Below are positions 1 through 12,553 of a DNA stretch of 64,000 bases, piece after piece. Position numbers and translations under genes: made by a program. The stretch's first letter is position 1, and each line of letters starts with the position of its first letter. Source of the DNA: Cytospora piceicola (Eukaryota > Ascomycota > Sordariomycetes > Diaporthales > Cytosporaceae); assembly GCA_023375675.1 (NCBI GenBank), contig JALQBC010000005.1:1426001-1490000 (forward strand). The letters are read 5' to 3'. The notes beneath the pieces were generated by a model. The model had not been told where the DNA came from. It did not search any database and saw nothing but the letters and a program-made list of their open reading frames with translations.

Positions 1-953
1 GCAGCCTCGAAACGTGCAAGACTGCAGAGTGTTTGTAGTAGGTACTATGTAGTCGATGCTGTGGGTATTGGCGGGGTTCGCCCAAGGCAACAGCCATCTG
101 CACTGCACCGCGCTGTAATTACCGTACCACAGCTGCCCTGTATAAAGTAGAGTCACTTCGATACCTACCTAGGTAGGTATCCATACCAACCCGAAAGGTC
201 TGTCCGCAACCTTTCGAGACGCTCTGACTTCAACGCTAATACTTGTTTGCCTAAGTCTTCAACCCATCTCATCTTCAAACGGAACATCGATACACAATGT
301 GCCTTTCAGATTACCTTAGGTAAGTACAGCCTTGTCTACCTAGGTAGGTATTCTATTGTATCACTGGATACCTAGGTACCTATGCAATATATCTATACAA
401 ACTGTCTTGGTAAGATATGTAACCGCCTTAAAAATCATCAGATCAAAGTATATAGAGAAAACAAGACGACGAAGCAGAGCGATAGAGAAGGAAGACAAGG
501 CATCCTAAACCATCTGACACGTGTGTGTGTGTGTGTGTGTGAGACAGAGAGAAAGAGAATAACGGACATAGAATACTTAAGGTTAGACCCGCTGAATTAT
601 ACATCCCTGCAAATGCATATCTCCGAACATGATTCTGTTTGATCCATCAACTCACGCTCAAACCACGCTGGTATACACGGTAGAGGGACCTAGCGGGTCA
701 CGAAATGACAAGGATAATTACCATTTGACATACCCGGTCCGCCGGTACAGGCACCTACCCCACTATAACTGCAGCGTATGGACCCCACCATCGCGGGGCA
801 TTTGAACGACATCTGGACGTGCGGCTTCGCAGCTTCAAATGTTCTAGACACAGCTTACTTGAGCTTCACGAACCCAGCTCTCCCTAATTGACTATAAACT
901 GCCACCCCTACAATCCAATTCCAGAGTATTCTTGACAGACCACCACAGACATC
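1..953. other. Gene-free left edge with simple repeats
   Basis: I see no convincing gene here. The stretch holds several copies of a CCTAGGTA-type palindromic motif (about 165-180, 335-350 and 368-380) and a (GT)n microsatellite at about 522-541. The last 100 bases before 954 are the probable promoter and 5' leader of the dienelactone hydrolase gene. Short open frames lack recognisable domains or plausible splice partners. Confidence 0.5.
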
Positions 954-1966
954 ATGCTTATCAAAGAGTATCACGCTGACGTGACGACGACCGTCAATGG
1001 CGTCGAGAGCCCCATGCGCGTCTTCGTCTTCCATCCCACGGTACCTCAGTACCCCAACGCGTTTGTCTCCCTTCATATACATCTCTTACATGTCTCCTCT
1101 GTACCAAATATATGATTCTTGTAATGCAAAAGATCCTGACATATCTCCAGACGCTTCCCTGGTGTGGTCATCTTCAGCGAGATCTACCAGGTCACCGGCC
1201 CCGTAGCCCGGTTCGCCCGGCAGATTGCAGGCCAGGGGTACATCGTCGCCGCCCCGAGTTCATACCATGACTTTACCGGCCCGGAGCCGCTGGCCTACGA
1301 CGTCCCTGGAACCGACATGGGCAACGAGTGGAAGGTCAAGAAGACGCTCGAGTCGTACGACCAGGACTCTTACAGGACCGTCGACTACCTCCTCAGCCTG
1401 CCCACATGTACGGGCCTGATCGGCGCGACCGGCATGTGCCTCGGTGGCCACCTCGCATTGCGCGCTGCTGTAAGTCGAACCGCGCCAACGAAACGCCCTT
1501 TCACTTCTCCCCCCTTTCAAAACAACTGACAACATGCCAGCTTGACCCCCGCATCACCGCAACGGTCTGCTACTTCGCGACGGACGTCCACTCGCGCACC
1601 CTCGGCCCCTACGAGGGCGCAAACACCTCGGCCACGGCGCCGCCCGGCAGCAACCACACCCTGGACCTCCTCCCCCGGCTCAAGGGCGAGGTCTCGATGA
1701 TCTTCGGCATCAAGGACACCCACGTCGACGACGCCGGCCGCGACCTCATCCGCGCCAAGCTGAGGGAGGCGGGCGTGGTCTTCAACTTCCACGAGTTCGC
1801 CTGGGCCCAGCACGCCTTCATCCGCGACGAGCTGAGCAAGGGCCGGTACGACCCCGCCATCACCAAGGCGTGCTTCGAGATCCTGCTCGAGCTGTTCGGC
1901 CGGTCCCTCAAGGTCGACCTGGGCGCCAAGGACCAGGCACCCCAGAAGGTCGAGCACATCTGCTAG
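954..1966 (+). CDS. Dienelactone hydrolase family protein
   Basis: Alpha/beta hydrolase of the dienelactone hydrolase family, 283 aa. Three exons: 954-1060, 1151-1469 and 1541-1966, with phases that join cleanly (GTTTGT and GTAAGT donors, CAG acceptors). The catalytic triad is visible: Cys132 in a GMCLGG nucleophile elbow, Asp201 after the FGIKD strand and His233 in the WAQHAF motif. The motif PGVVIFSEIYQ near the N-terminus is typical of the family. There is no signal peptide, so it is probably cytosolic. The family cleaves enol-lactones and related esters; the substrate of this fungal member is unknown. It lies far from the polyketide cluster and has no close neighbour. The start at 954 was chosen because it gives the canonical short N-terminus (MLIKEYHADV) in a reasonable initiation context. 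Confidence 0.85.
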
Positions 1967-4900
1967 ATTCTGTCCGGGAGGCGTGCCATCGATGGGCATG
2001 CCCTCTTGTCTGGAGTTACATTGGCTGGCCGTGATGATTACGACATAGGCATCGAGAGACACACTTGGTTCTATATATCGATAACGAGGTATTTGTGCAT
2101 TACTATGGCCTACCGTAGAAAGGAGACCAAATGCAATCTATCTATCGCTAGAAAACATACTCAAGATTATGCAATGTCGGCCCGAATCACCTTCATCTTG
2201 TTGATAAACTTTGACAGCGGACGAGGCCGCCACGTTGCCTCATCTACTAATAGGCATCGTATAGCTTCGCATTTCAAGTTCACATGGGAGAAGCCATTGG
2301 GTGGCAGATCGTACCTTGATGGAGATCAATCATGAAGAATATGGTATCATATTCACAAACTGGCAATCCACAGCGCATGCTACTCTTGTCTCCCAATCCC
2401 CTCACAACGCTTTTATCAGACGATCAGTATACTTTACTCGGGCTTCGTCCCCATCCCTCCTCTTTCAATACCCTCTCAAATGGAGACAGAAGACGCTCGT
2501 CTAGACCAAGGTTATCGATGCACTTTTCTGCACTTTTTACATAATACGCCCTGCATGCTCACACTGTATATGCCGCAGAAGTCTGGCAAACACGCCCAGC
2601 CGCCTCGCCTGTCCCGCGTGTGCAGAGCCGGATTGTTACCAGACATTCATCATCACCTTGTACATGATCACGACAGCGTTATGCCACACCCTTCTTGACT
2701 TTTCCCCCCTTGGTCCTGCTAGTAGCAAGATGTGGTCTGTTTCCACCACCGGCACGGTGTGCTTAGAATCAAGGCGCCGGGAGATGCTGTGGGAGAGGTA
2801 TGCAACCAGCGGAGGCCACAGAACCACAGTACCACAGAACCACAAAATACGCTTCAGCGTCGTGCGGAACTGATACCATGAGCAGGAGTGGCCGGGCCAG
2901 GCGGCGGATGGATGTGCTATATTGGGGTGGGCCACCGCGTGGGCCTAGGGCTGACATTGTCGGCCGTGGTGCTTTTGTCCCGGGCAAGGTGAGACGAGAA
3001 GGAAGTTGCGGTATCCCGGCGGCGGAGACGGTCTGGGGGTGTGAACCGAAAGTCAGAGTTGGGTCGGAAGACTCGACAATACATGTCGTCGGAGCCATAC
3101 TCACGAAGAGCAAACACTGCTGCTATGTTGGTGACCGTGGCGCGTCACATTTCGGGCTGTGCTGAGAATGCATATGGCCGGAAAGGGATATACACGGGCG
3201 ACGACGCTCGAACTGCGCTGGTGCTGTAGACTGTAGTGTATAAGCCATATGGCTGCGGGTACCTTCCTACCAGGGCGCAGAAGTGATTGTGGGTTCACTT
3301 GGCGGTTCCCCGAGGAAGGCTGGGCTTGAATTGCTACGCATGCAAAGCCGCAACTTGTGGACGGAACTTTGAGACGGGCAAGCGCCACTGAGATCAATGG
3401 AGAAGACGGGCGTCGGTTGATTGACGGGTCATCCATGTTGATACACATGTACCAGACTCGTTACGGCTGTGGCAAAAGGCTTGAAGAACCCAATGCCTGG
3501 GTCATGACATCCCGCCCGCGAGCCATGAGTGAACAGCAATAATGACCCTGACGTATATCGTGGAGGATCGATGTGCCGAATAGCAAAAACAATTTTGCTC
3601 TACTTTAGAACTACTGCAGTACTTGGTGATTCTGGGGAATTCTCCGGGACCTCGGCCCCCCGGAAGGAGAGAAGGCATCACGCACAGAACATCGAGTGAC
3701 AAAGAAAGCCATGTCTACAGTATTTTTGAGCTCCTGAATGCTTGGAGGCTGTGGAACTCCAGTGCAGTCGCCTTGGTTGCTTATGTCTCAGTATGAGTAG
3801 TCCAGACATTCGGACGCCTACCGAACGGTGGCGCCCGTCAGACAACGTTGTGTATCCTTCCTCTTCGAGATCTCACTTGTCCTCTTCTCTCACACCACCT
3901 AGCACACGTGAAGCCGGCCTGAACGACAGACCACCAGCCAGAGCAAGTGATGTTGCAGACATTGGAGCAAAAACGATCACTTGTGCCCATACTGCGACCT
4001 TGATACTCCCCTGGTTAGATATCCCATCTCTCTCTTTAGTGTCTGTGTTCGTTTGCATGACCTGGTGGCCCATTGAACAGGCTCGGGACCACCGAGACTT
4101 TGCGACTCTGCGACTCTATTGCGTCGAACCTGACGGTGGACACTCAAAATTGCGAGTGTCCTTCTTGACTCGGCAAAGAACGACTTGATAGGGGATGGTA
4201 GCCATTTTTTTCTCGGATCACCGCCGTTGGTTTCTCTCATCAAAAGGAGGGTCATGCAACAGGCTCAAGGTTCTGCCAGCCATGGCAAGCCACACCCGCT
4301 ATAGATAGTAATCAATCCATCCCATTGCAGACGGCGCTTTACTCACAAGGTGCCAAGTGCCCGGAAAAACGACCATGCAGCCATCAGGACTAGCTCTCCC
4401 GTGAAACGAAAAGCCGGTCCTCCCGTGCATCCCCCCCCCCCCCGTCGGAGAGATGTGAAGAGTTTAGTGTGGTCGACTGGTGTGCGTGGCGGCGCGTGTT
4501 GTGAGTGCGATCACCAACTTGGCAGACGCCACAGGCGTCGGGCTTGCAGGCGCCACCCGTGTAAGGAACCAAGCCGTGGAAATGTTACTGGCTCCGACAG
4601 GCCTGACAGGGCGCGAGGCACACCAACCTTGGAAGGCGGATGGCGTTTGGCCCTGAAGATCTTTATCACGGTAATATTTGACCGCGTCGCCTAGTGCAGC
4701 AGCCCCCAGAATAATCCGCCGTACACGATAGTTATCGAGTTACATTTCCCTTACGGTAGGTAACCTATGTTGCAGCCCACAAAGTTGGACAAGAGGAAGC
4801 GAAGTAATTACCTTGGATGTGGGAAAGTCTAAAGCTAGGCGAGAGAGGCGAAAGGGAGGATAAGAAAAAATGACGCTGGGTGGTAATTTATTCTCCACTT

Positions 4901-7525
4901 GACCCACCCGTGGACACCCTGACCAGGTCCCCATCAATTGATCCTCGTGAATCGTGAATCTTGCGAATCTCACAGATCCCCGTGCTTTCCGGTCAGAGCG
5001 TCAGAGCGTCGGACACCTCCAGTGCTGGACAGCCTGCCAGTCCGGCAGTCCGGTCAATGCAGTGTACGATACACACGGTAAAGCAACAAGCTTCTGGAGA
5101 AAGCCCACACAATCTGCAGCTGATCGATCTCCCTCTCCTTCGCACGGGCCTACCTAGGTAGAGATAGTATAATCTTGACGTCCAGATGTCGTGTGTACAC
5201 AATAGCAAGCCGAGAACATTGAAGAAAGAAGTGGACATCTTCCAGCCACGCACGCACGTTGACGACGACGCTCTGGAGTGAAGTCCCCGAACGACGGTGC
5301 TTTGTCGGCGTATTCGGCTCTCGATTGACTAGCTGGGCGGTGAGGCTGTGGATGGGTGAGAGAGAGTGTTGGACTTCTGGAAGTCTTGGAAGATTATACA
5401 ATCCCACTCTCATGCGACCATGTCAACTTATATGGAACCGACCGGATGATGACCGCTAATCGGGATATTTGAACCCTGATTCTGGGGCTCCCATCTGACG
5501 GTATCGTACCTAGTTAATATGGGAAGCGTTCAATACGCAGCATGTAGGTACGCCTGGTATGTAGTAAACAATCAAGGATCGATCGGCCCCGATATTTTAA
5601 AGTTGTTGTTCTCTCCGAACGGAGCAGGCCTGGCAGGCTACCTACATTAGGGCTAGTGCAGTGCAGTGGCAGGGCCTACCCCTGCTATGATGATATCAAG
5701 CTGGACTTATCGTGGTAGGTACTGCGTATACATAGTGAGGCCCACATGGCCAAATTGGGGGAGGGTTCGACATCGTCGTCATAATAACGGGGCCAACCAC
5801 ACTGCACTAGACTGAATGCAGACAGTAGAGGTCCATAAAGCATCATGACACTGGTCGAGGGAGGGGAGGACAGGAATGTGGCCAGCTGAAGGGTGGGTTT
5901 GACGTGGACAAGACCGGTACAAGGCCCGACAGAAAAACAAGAGAGACGGACAGACAGACAGACAGACAGACATACAGACAGATTGAGGATCGAACCAAGG
6001 GGTTCGGTCAATTGATCCGTGGCCTGACCAATTGTGCAGCCGGGGTGGTGTGATGATGGTGCAGCCGTATATTTTTATGTACTTACATCTAGTTTGATCT
6101 TGGCGCTTCTTCCTTCATCTCCCGTCCCGCCGTTGGTGGCGTCGTGGAACGGACAAATCGAAGCCATGGACTACCTAGGTAGTAAAGAAGAAGTGACAAA
6201 GTGACCAAAAAAAAAGGGGAGGGAAGTCATCGGGTTGGAAAATATATGTATGGTCGTATGTGTGCGCACTATGTACGCTCATATGTACGCGAGTGTTTCA
6301 CTTAGGTACTGATTACTCGCTCGATAATGGCAACCCCCCCCCCCCCCCCCGAAATCCCCCCCCCCTCTATTAATAACAAATCGCACTTCTCTCGAGGTTC
6401 TCTCGAAGGGGAAAACTCACTCCAGTGGAAGATCAAGTCAATTGACACGTGTTGTTGGAGGTTTGAGGAAAACGAAACAAATCGAAACGAGGTTCTACCG
6501 AAACACCTGCCGTGCCGCCTTTCCTCTTTGGGTAGTTTTAGGTGTGGTGTGGCCCCTGCATTGATCGCGTTTTGGCCCCCTGAGCCAAGATCGGCTGCAT
6601 CCTGCAGGGCTCTAAATATTTTTTCTTTTTTTTCATCTTTTCTTCGTCTTATTTCATGGCCGAACCAACCAACCCATAAACCCACCATGTCCACCCAATC
6701 CACCCACCCACACCCTACCTAGGCCTGCTAGGTACATACTTTCTTGCCTATCAGTACATCCATGTCAAACCCACGCCCTCAAACCCCATCTACGATCTTT
6801 CAAGGGGTCCTCCAACTGTCCCCGGTTACCATTCGGGTGCCATTTATCATTTCTCTATTGTGCTGATATCTCCTCTTTTCGTAACCATATTATGACCCTC
6901 TTGGCTTCCTGATCGCCATTCACCATCCTCCTCCTTCCACCTCTTCCTCTTCCTACCTTTACCTCCCAAGCAAGGGCAGAAAGTATCTCTTTAAATCGCA
7001 TCGACCTGGCCCTTTTCAAGCCAGAGGCGTTGCTAATTACATTTCTCACCGTCATTACTAGAAGAACGACTCTTCATCCGAGTCTTGTCTTTGTTTTACA
7101 ATCTTTCACTACCGGCATAACCACATCTTTCACCCAACAATTGGAACCTCGACCCTCGGCTTCATACCAGAAGTATTCTTCGACGGGCCTGGTAGACCCA
7201 GACGCGCAAACCAACGTCCAAAAAGCGTCATCTCGGTTGCATCGCCACCACCAAGACGTGGATTTGAGATCCACCCGCTTCTCTTCCTTGGCCCAGCACT
7301 TTTTTTACGCGCTTGTTACATAGTACGCATTGCCGTACTGTGACAGGAGCTCCACTTTCTCGGCCGTCTCCAGCTCGTACCTGGAATACTTGGATCAATC
7401 GCATCCATCCTCTCGCTACATATCTAAACGGCACATCTTTGGGCTCCAACTCGACGACTTCCCACCGCGACTCCAAGCGACGCACGCGGCTTGACGATAT
7501 TTAGAAGAGGAAGAAAACAAATCCC
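1967..7525. other. Long intergenic region without a supportable gene
   Basis: About 5.6 kb with no gene I can support. Open frames up to 148 codons exist but show no domains, and they sit among simple-sequence tracts: a C run at about 4431-4442, a (GACA)n tract at about 5950-5985, C runs at about 6333-6365, and CCTAGGTA-type motifs at about 5153, 6172 and 6715. The pyrimidine-rich last 500-700 bases (about 6850-7525) look like the promoter and long 5' leader of the channel gene. Confidence 0.5.
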
Positions 7526-10500
7526 ATGCGCCCGTTATCACCTCTATCAGAGGAGAGGATGGGGTTCATGTCACTGAACAACGGTCGGTCGGACCAATCC
7601 GACCGCTCCGACAATATGAACGAAGGCGACATCCCACTTGCCCAAGTCCGGACATCAAATTCCACCGGCGCAAGGAGACAAAACCAGACGCTTACAGGAG
7701 ACATGACGCCCGAACAGTCCATGGAGGAGAAGTCGGGCTTGTTCCACCGGAAATCCAAGAGTAGTGTAGCTGCCCCTCCGGGCGGCAGGAGGAAAATGGT
7801 CAAGGCCCTGGCAGAAACCGGCAGGAAGAGCACTTTCGGCGACGAAGTTGGCCTGAACGCCATGGGTCGACTCTACAACAAGATCATTGGGTTCTCTGTC
7901 ATCACCCGATACTTCGTCTACATCGCCCCCGTCGCCATCGTCCTGGCTATCCCTCTGATTGTAATCCCCTGCACGGGTCACTACCGCGACATACGTGTTG
8001 GCGGCACCAAGGCCGAGGGTGCCCCCAGGCTCTTCAACCTCTTCCTTTGGATCGAGATATCATGGCTGTGTCTCTGGGCTGGCAAGATCGTTTCCCATTT
8101 CCTCCCGCACGTTTTCATGTTCCTCTGCGGCGTTGTCAGCGTCGGCACTCGAAAGTACGCCACTGTCCTCAAGAGCTTGGAAATCCCTTTCTCTCTGTTC
8201 TTCTGGGCCCTCGCTTCATGGCTGGTGTTCAGGTACAAATTCCAGACAAATGGTGGTGATAATATCGAGTGGGTCTACGTCATAGTGCGCATCTTGGGCT
8301 CACTCTTCGTGTCTTCTTGCGTGTTTCTCGCCGAGAAGGCCATCATCCAGCTCGTCAGTATTACCTACCACCAGCGCTCTTTCGCCAACAGGATCAAGGA
8401 CTCGAAGAGGGAGATCTACCTGCTCGGGCTCATGTTCGAAGCCTCCAGGACACTCTTCCCAATGTACTGCCGCGAGTTTGCCGAGGAGGATTATATCATC
8501 AACGACAGCATCGAGGCTATGCTCGGAAAGCGTCGTGGTCGCGGTCACAAGAAGAGTGGCTCAATTACGCCCCTGAACCTGATCGGCGAGGCTGCTGGAG
8601 GAATCGGACGAGTAGGCGGCAAGATCACGTCTGCGTTTGGAAACTTTGCCTCCGAGATCACTGGAAAGCAGGTCTTCAACCCGAACTCCTCGCACTCCGT
8701 GGTACTGGAAGCGCTTGAGAAGCTGCAGACCTCCGAGGCCTTGGCTCGTCGTATCTGGATGTCCTTTGTTGTTGAGGGTAAGGACTCGCTGTACCCGGAA
8801 GATGTCATCGAGGTTCTCGGACCCGCACTCAAGGAAGAAGCCGAAGAGTGCTTCGAGGCCGTCGACGCGGACCAGAACGGAGACATCAGCTTGGATGAGA
8901 TGGTGCGCAAGGTTGTTGAGACCGGCAAGGAAAGGAAGGCGATCGCGAACAGCATGAAGGATATCGGCCAAGCTCTTGCCGTTCTTGACTCGATCCTCCT
9001 TTTCTGTGTTGTCATGATCGTCATTTTCATCTTCCGTAAGTGCTCCTTCTCATCGAACCATTCTCGAACCCGTACTAACTTTACGCAGTTTCGTTCTTCA
9101 ACAGTAGCTTCGTTACCACACTTGCCAGTGCAGGAACGGCACTTCTTTCCTTGTCCTTCGCCTTCTCTGTCACCTGCCAGGAGTTCCTTGGTTCTTGCAT
9201 CTTCTTGTTCGTCAAGCACCCTTACGATGTAGGCGACCGAGTTGATATCAGCGATACCCAACTTGTCGTGGAGAAAATTTCCCTGCTCTACACGGTATTC
9301 ACTCGCATAGATACCTTGAAGGTTGTCCAGGTATGTCAAGGCTTCTCCCTGAAAGGCTGTCCACGCAAATACTGATCATTTCCTTGCAGACACCCAACAT
9401 CATTGTCAACAACCTCTGGGTTGAGAACGTCACTCGATCGAAGGCAATGAAAGAAGTCATCGAACTCAACGTTTCTTTCGGCACGTCCTTCGAGGACATT
9501 GAGCTCCTACGCTTGGAAATGGAAAAATTTGTCCGCAACCCCGACAACTCGCGAGACTTCCAGCAAAACTTCTCCATCGATGTTGGCTCTGTCAACGACT
9601 GTGACAAGATAACCCTCAGGGTCACCATCAAGCACAAGTCCAACTGGCACAACGAGCAAGTCCGCGCCACTAGGAGATCCAAGGTCTCATGTGCCCTCGC
9701 CCTTGCGTGCAAGAAGATCCCCATCCTCGGACCCGGCGGAGGCGGCGAGGCCCTCGGCGGGCCCAACAACCCGACATACTCTGTGGCCGTCAACGACGAC
9801 TTCGCCTCCCAGGCACGCACAAAGGCCGCCGAAGCCGCAGACGCTGGCAGAATGGTGCCCAAGAATGCAAAGAGCGACTCGCCTGTTGCCCAGGGCAAGA
9901 GCGAGAAGGACGCCATCGCTGACCTGACCGCGCAGCCCCCATTGGCGGGCATGGAAGACGACTTTGGGTACAACCGCGACGTGCTGGAGGAGCGCAACGA
10001 CCCCAACCCGCCGGGACTGAACACTAGCGGTTCAACGGAGAGGCTGAGGACGGAAAACCTCGACACCGTGCGCCAAGACCTGCTCCGGAGGGCGAGCACG
10101 CGCGGCCGCAGGAAGGCAGGTGACGGCATCTCCACCATCTCGCTCACCGAGTCGAACCCGGGCCTGGTGGTGACCCAGCCCGACGACGCCAGCAGCCAGG
10201 CCACCATCAGGAGCCTCCGCCAGAGGTCCTTCGACGTCGAGAGCCAGATGGGCGGCGGCAGCCCGTACCTTGGCGGGCTGGGCATCGCGTCCAGCCCGAG
10301 CAACCACGGCGGCGTGTCGCCGGGCGTGGCCGCGGCCGCCTCGCAGAGCTACACCATCTACCCCCAGCAGCCCCAGCAGCCCCACAACTACTCCATCCCC
10401 GGGCCGAGCGGCACCGCCCGCGGCGGCGGCGGCAGCAGCAGCACGCCGGTGCCGCACGTCAGCGTGCCGCCGTCGGTCGTGACGACGGGCCCCGAGGGCC

Positions 10501-10646
10501 TGGCGACCACGAGCCAGGGCGACCGCGCGCTGTCGCCCTCGTCCCCCACGGCGCAGGGCGCGCGCAGGAGGGGGGCCAGCGTCTCGCAGGCGCTGGAGGA
10601 CCAGGAGAGGCAGGAGCAGCTGCGGAAGCAGCTGCAGGGGCTTTGA
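7526..10646 (+). CDS. MscS-type mechanosensitive ion channel with EF-hand
   Basis: Fungal mechanosensitive channel of the MscS family (Msy1/Msy2-like), 1002 aa. Exons are 7526-9035, 9089-9330 and 9390-10646; all phases agree. Order: a hydrophilic N-terminus of about 130 residues; several membrane segments from about residue 131 to 275; a cytosolic stretch; an EF-hand loop (DADQNGDISLDE, about 447-458); further membrane helices around residues 480-540; the MscS pore-lining and beta-domain region (LFVKHPYDVGDRVDI, then VENVTRSKAM); and a long low-complexity C-terminal tail rich in Gly, Ser, Pro and Gln. In fission yeast such proteins are internal-membrane (ER) channels that control calcium during osmotic shock; that role is inferred here. 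A run of 12 G follows the stop codon directly. Confidence 0.9.
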
Positions 10647-11591
10647 GGGGGGGGGGGGACGTTGTCCCGCCGCGCCCCGGTGTCTGACTTCTGATTCATG
10701 ACGACGAAACGAGCATCAAGTCCTGGCTGGGATCCGGTGGATGGATGGATGGATGGCCAGGCGGAACGGATTTGGAGGGAGGGGGAGGGTCGTAAAACAG
10801 GGATATTGAACATCTGGCAAAGGAGGTACGGACTGCATAGAAGGGTGGGGAGGTTCATATAGAGCATGTCTGGCATAGAAGGGTGCATCAGCGAGGCCTG
10901 ACGGAAGGCCAGCGAAAGGAGTCATTTAATCAGGTAGAGCGATACCAAGGGAGGGAGGGGCTCCCTCCTACTTTCGCATTCAGTCGAGAAAGACATGGTA
11001 GATGGTCTTTGCGTTCATTACAAGAGTAATAGAACATTTTGCGTTGCTTTTTTATTCATTTAAACCTATTCATTTGCATCTGTTGTGCGCCTGGCAGTTA
11101 TCCACCAAGGTTGAATAGGGTTCTAGCTTGAAAAAAAGAGGCTTGCCATCCGGAAACATCAACAAAATACGCCATGTGATGTACTATAGATTATTGAATA
11201 AGGTCAAGACACTCTGCACCTGAAGAGCACCGAGGAGTCCGAACTGGAAGTTGAGTATTGTCGAGTATGATATGGCTTTGCTGTCAACTGGTATTTCTTC
11301 CTGCTCGACGCCGCTCTACTATGCTCGATGAAAAAAAAAAAAAAAAAAAAAAAAATCGCTTCAGATAGTCAACAAGCTTCTATGTGAAAGCTGTCAGAGC
11401 CCAAACTGGCTATATTTCATCCGAAACCCTAGGCCAGTTCCTCGTCTCCCCACACATCCACTGCAACAAGATCTCCCTCTTCAGATCCCCATTCCTCACA
11501 GCAGCTAGATCCCCCGCCAGACACTCCAGCCTCGCCAGGACCACGACCTTGTCTCTTCCCGTGTCGTGATGCGCCCTGAGGGCCCCAAATA
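10647..11591. other. Intergenic region between convergent genes
   Basis: Contains the 3' flank of the channel gene, beginning with a 12-G tract (10647-10658), a short tandem ATGG repeat near 10740-10754, and a run of 25 A at 11331-11355. No gene is supported. Coding on the minus strand resumes at 11592 if the frameshift described for the DnaJ-like gene is accepted. Confidence 0.5.
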
Positions 11592-12331
11592 TCAGGGGAC
11601 CGTCCAGCGGCCGCCTCTCCTCACAATCTCCCCCTTCAGCCTCCTCCACGACTCCCCAAAGTACCCCAACGCCGTCACGACGCGGTACGTCTCCCTCATG
11701 AAGGCCCGTTGCGGGTACAGCAGATGCGGCCTAGCCCGCAGGACCACGGAAAACAAGAACCCCGACCGGAGCCCCTCCCAGCCGCGCAGCGCGCCGCCGC
11801 CGCCGCCGCCGCCCTCCTCCGCCTGATCTCCCGCAACAGCTGGTCGACGCCCCCCTGGAAGCCCGGGCCGTGGTACAGCCTCAGCCCGTCGTGGGGCGGC
11901 ATGCCGTGCCGGTATGCCTCGGCGATGGGGTCGGGGCGGGAGGCTGTGGGGAGCTGGGAGTGGCTGGGTGGTTGCGGTTGGGAAAGACCTGAGATCAACA
12001 TGGCTGAGGAGCGTGGTCTCGAGGCTGGGGAGCGTGTCAGGGTTGGTGGTGGTCGGAGGGATGCTGTTGTTGATGCCCAGTGCTCCAATAAGGCGGCAAC
12101 CCGGACTCGCCTGGGTTCGTACTGTTCGTCATATTTGGCCCTGCGGCGTGGGTCCGAGAGGACATTGTAGGCGTGCTTGAGTTTCAGGAAACTGTCATGG
12201 AAGGAACGCTTTTCGGCACGGACACGTCGATAGCGGCGGATATAGGCGAGGCGTATTCTGTCTTTGGAGGGACTTGGGATGAAGGTGAGACCTAGAACGG
12301 CGTATAGATCGGGGAAAGAAGGTGGCAGCAT
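11592..12331 (-). CDS. DnaJ-like domain protein, probably frameshifted
   Basis: The N-terminal part has a J-domain-like fold (LYAVLGL, then a basic helix, then FLKLKHAYNVLSDPRRRAKYDE), but the HPD tripeptide that stimulates Hsp70 is missing; the equivalent loop is very basic. The open frame runs through a GGVDQLLREIRRR segment into a GCG/GGC trinucleotide tract at about 11803-11822 and then turns into low-complexity Arg/Ala/Gly sequence. In the -1 frame, coding-like protein continues from the same tract (GWEGLRSGFLFSVVL, then RAFMRETYRVVTALGYFGESW) to a TGA at 11592-11594. No intron explains the switch, so I infer a frameshift or an assembly error. The start at 12331 (MLPPSFPDLYAVLG) is the most J-domain-like; an upstream in-frame ATG at 12553 is possible. 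Confidence 0.5.
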
Positions 12332-12553
12332 CGCGGAGTTTTGTCGTGGACGAGATGGGTTCCGTTGATTGATGTGGTTGCTCCCTAGGAAAAGCCAGAG
12401 GATTTGGTTTGAGAAGTGGAGTTTCTCAGACGTGACCATTGGAAAGGCATTATAAGTGACTGGTAGAGTGTGTGAAACTGCTGAGAGCTTCGAAATAAGT
12501 GAAACCTGCGTGTTCACAAAGGGTGATTGTTGGTTGCTTTGTCCTCGGAACAA

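Noticed and set aside
575..600. Resemblance to the start of large-subunit ribosomal RNA (CCGCTGAA)
   Set aside because: The match is about ten bases and the flanks do not continue it.
3742..4188. 148-codon frame on plus
   Set aside because: No domain, low-complexity composition and no splice partners.
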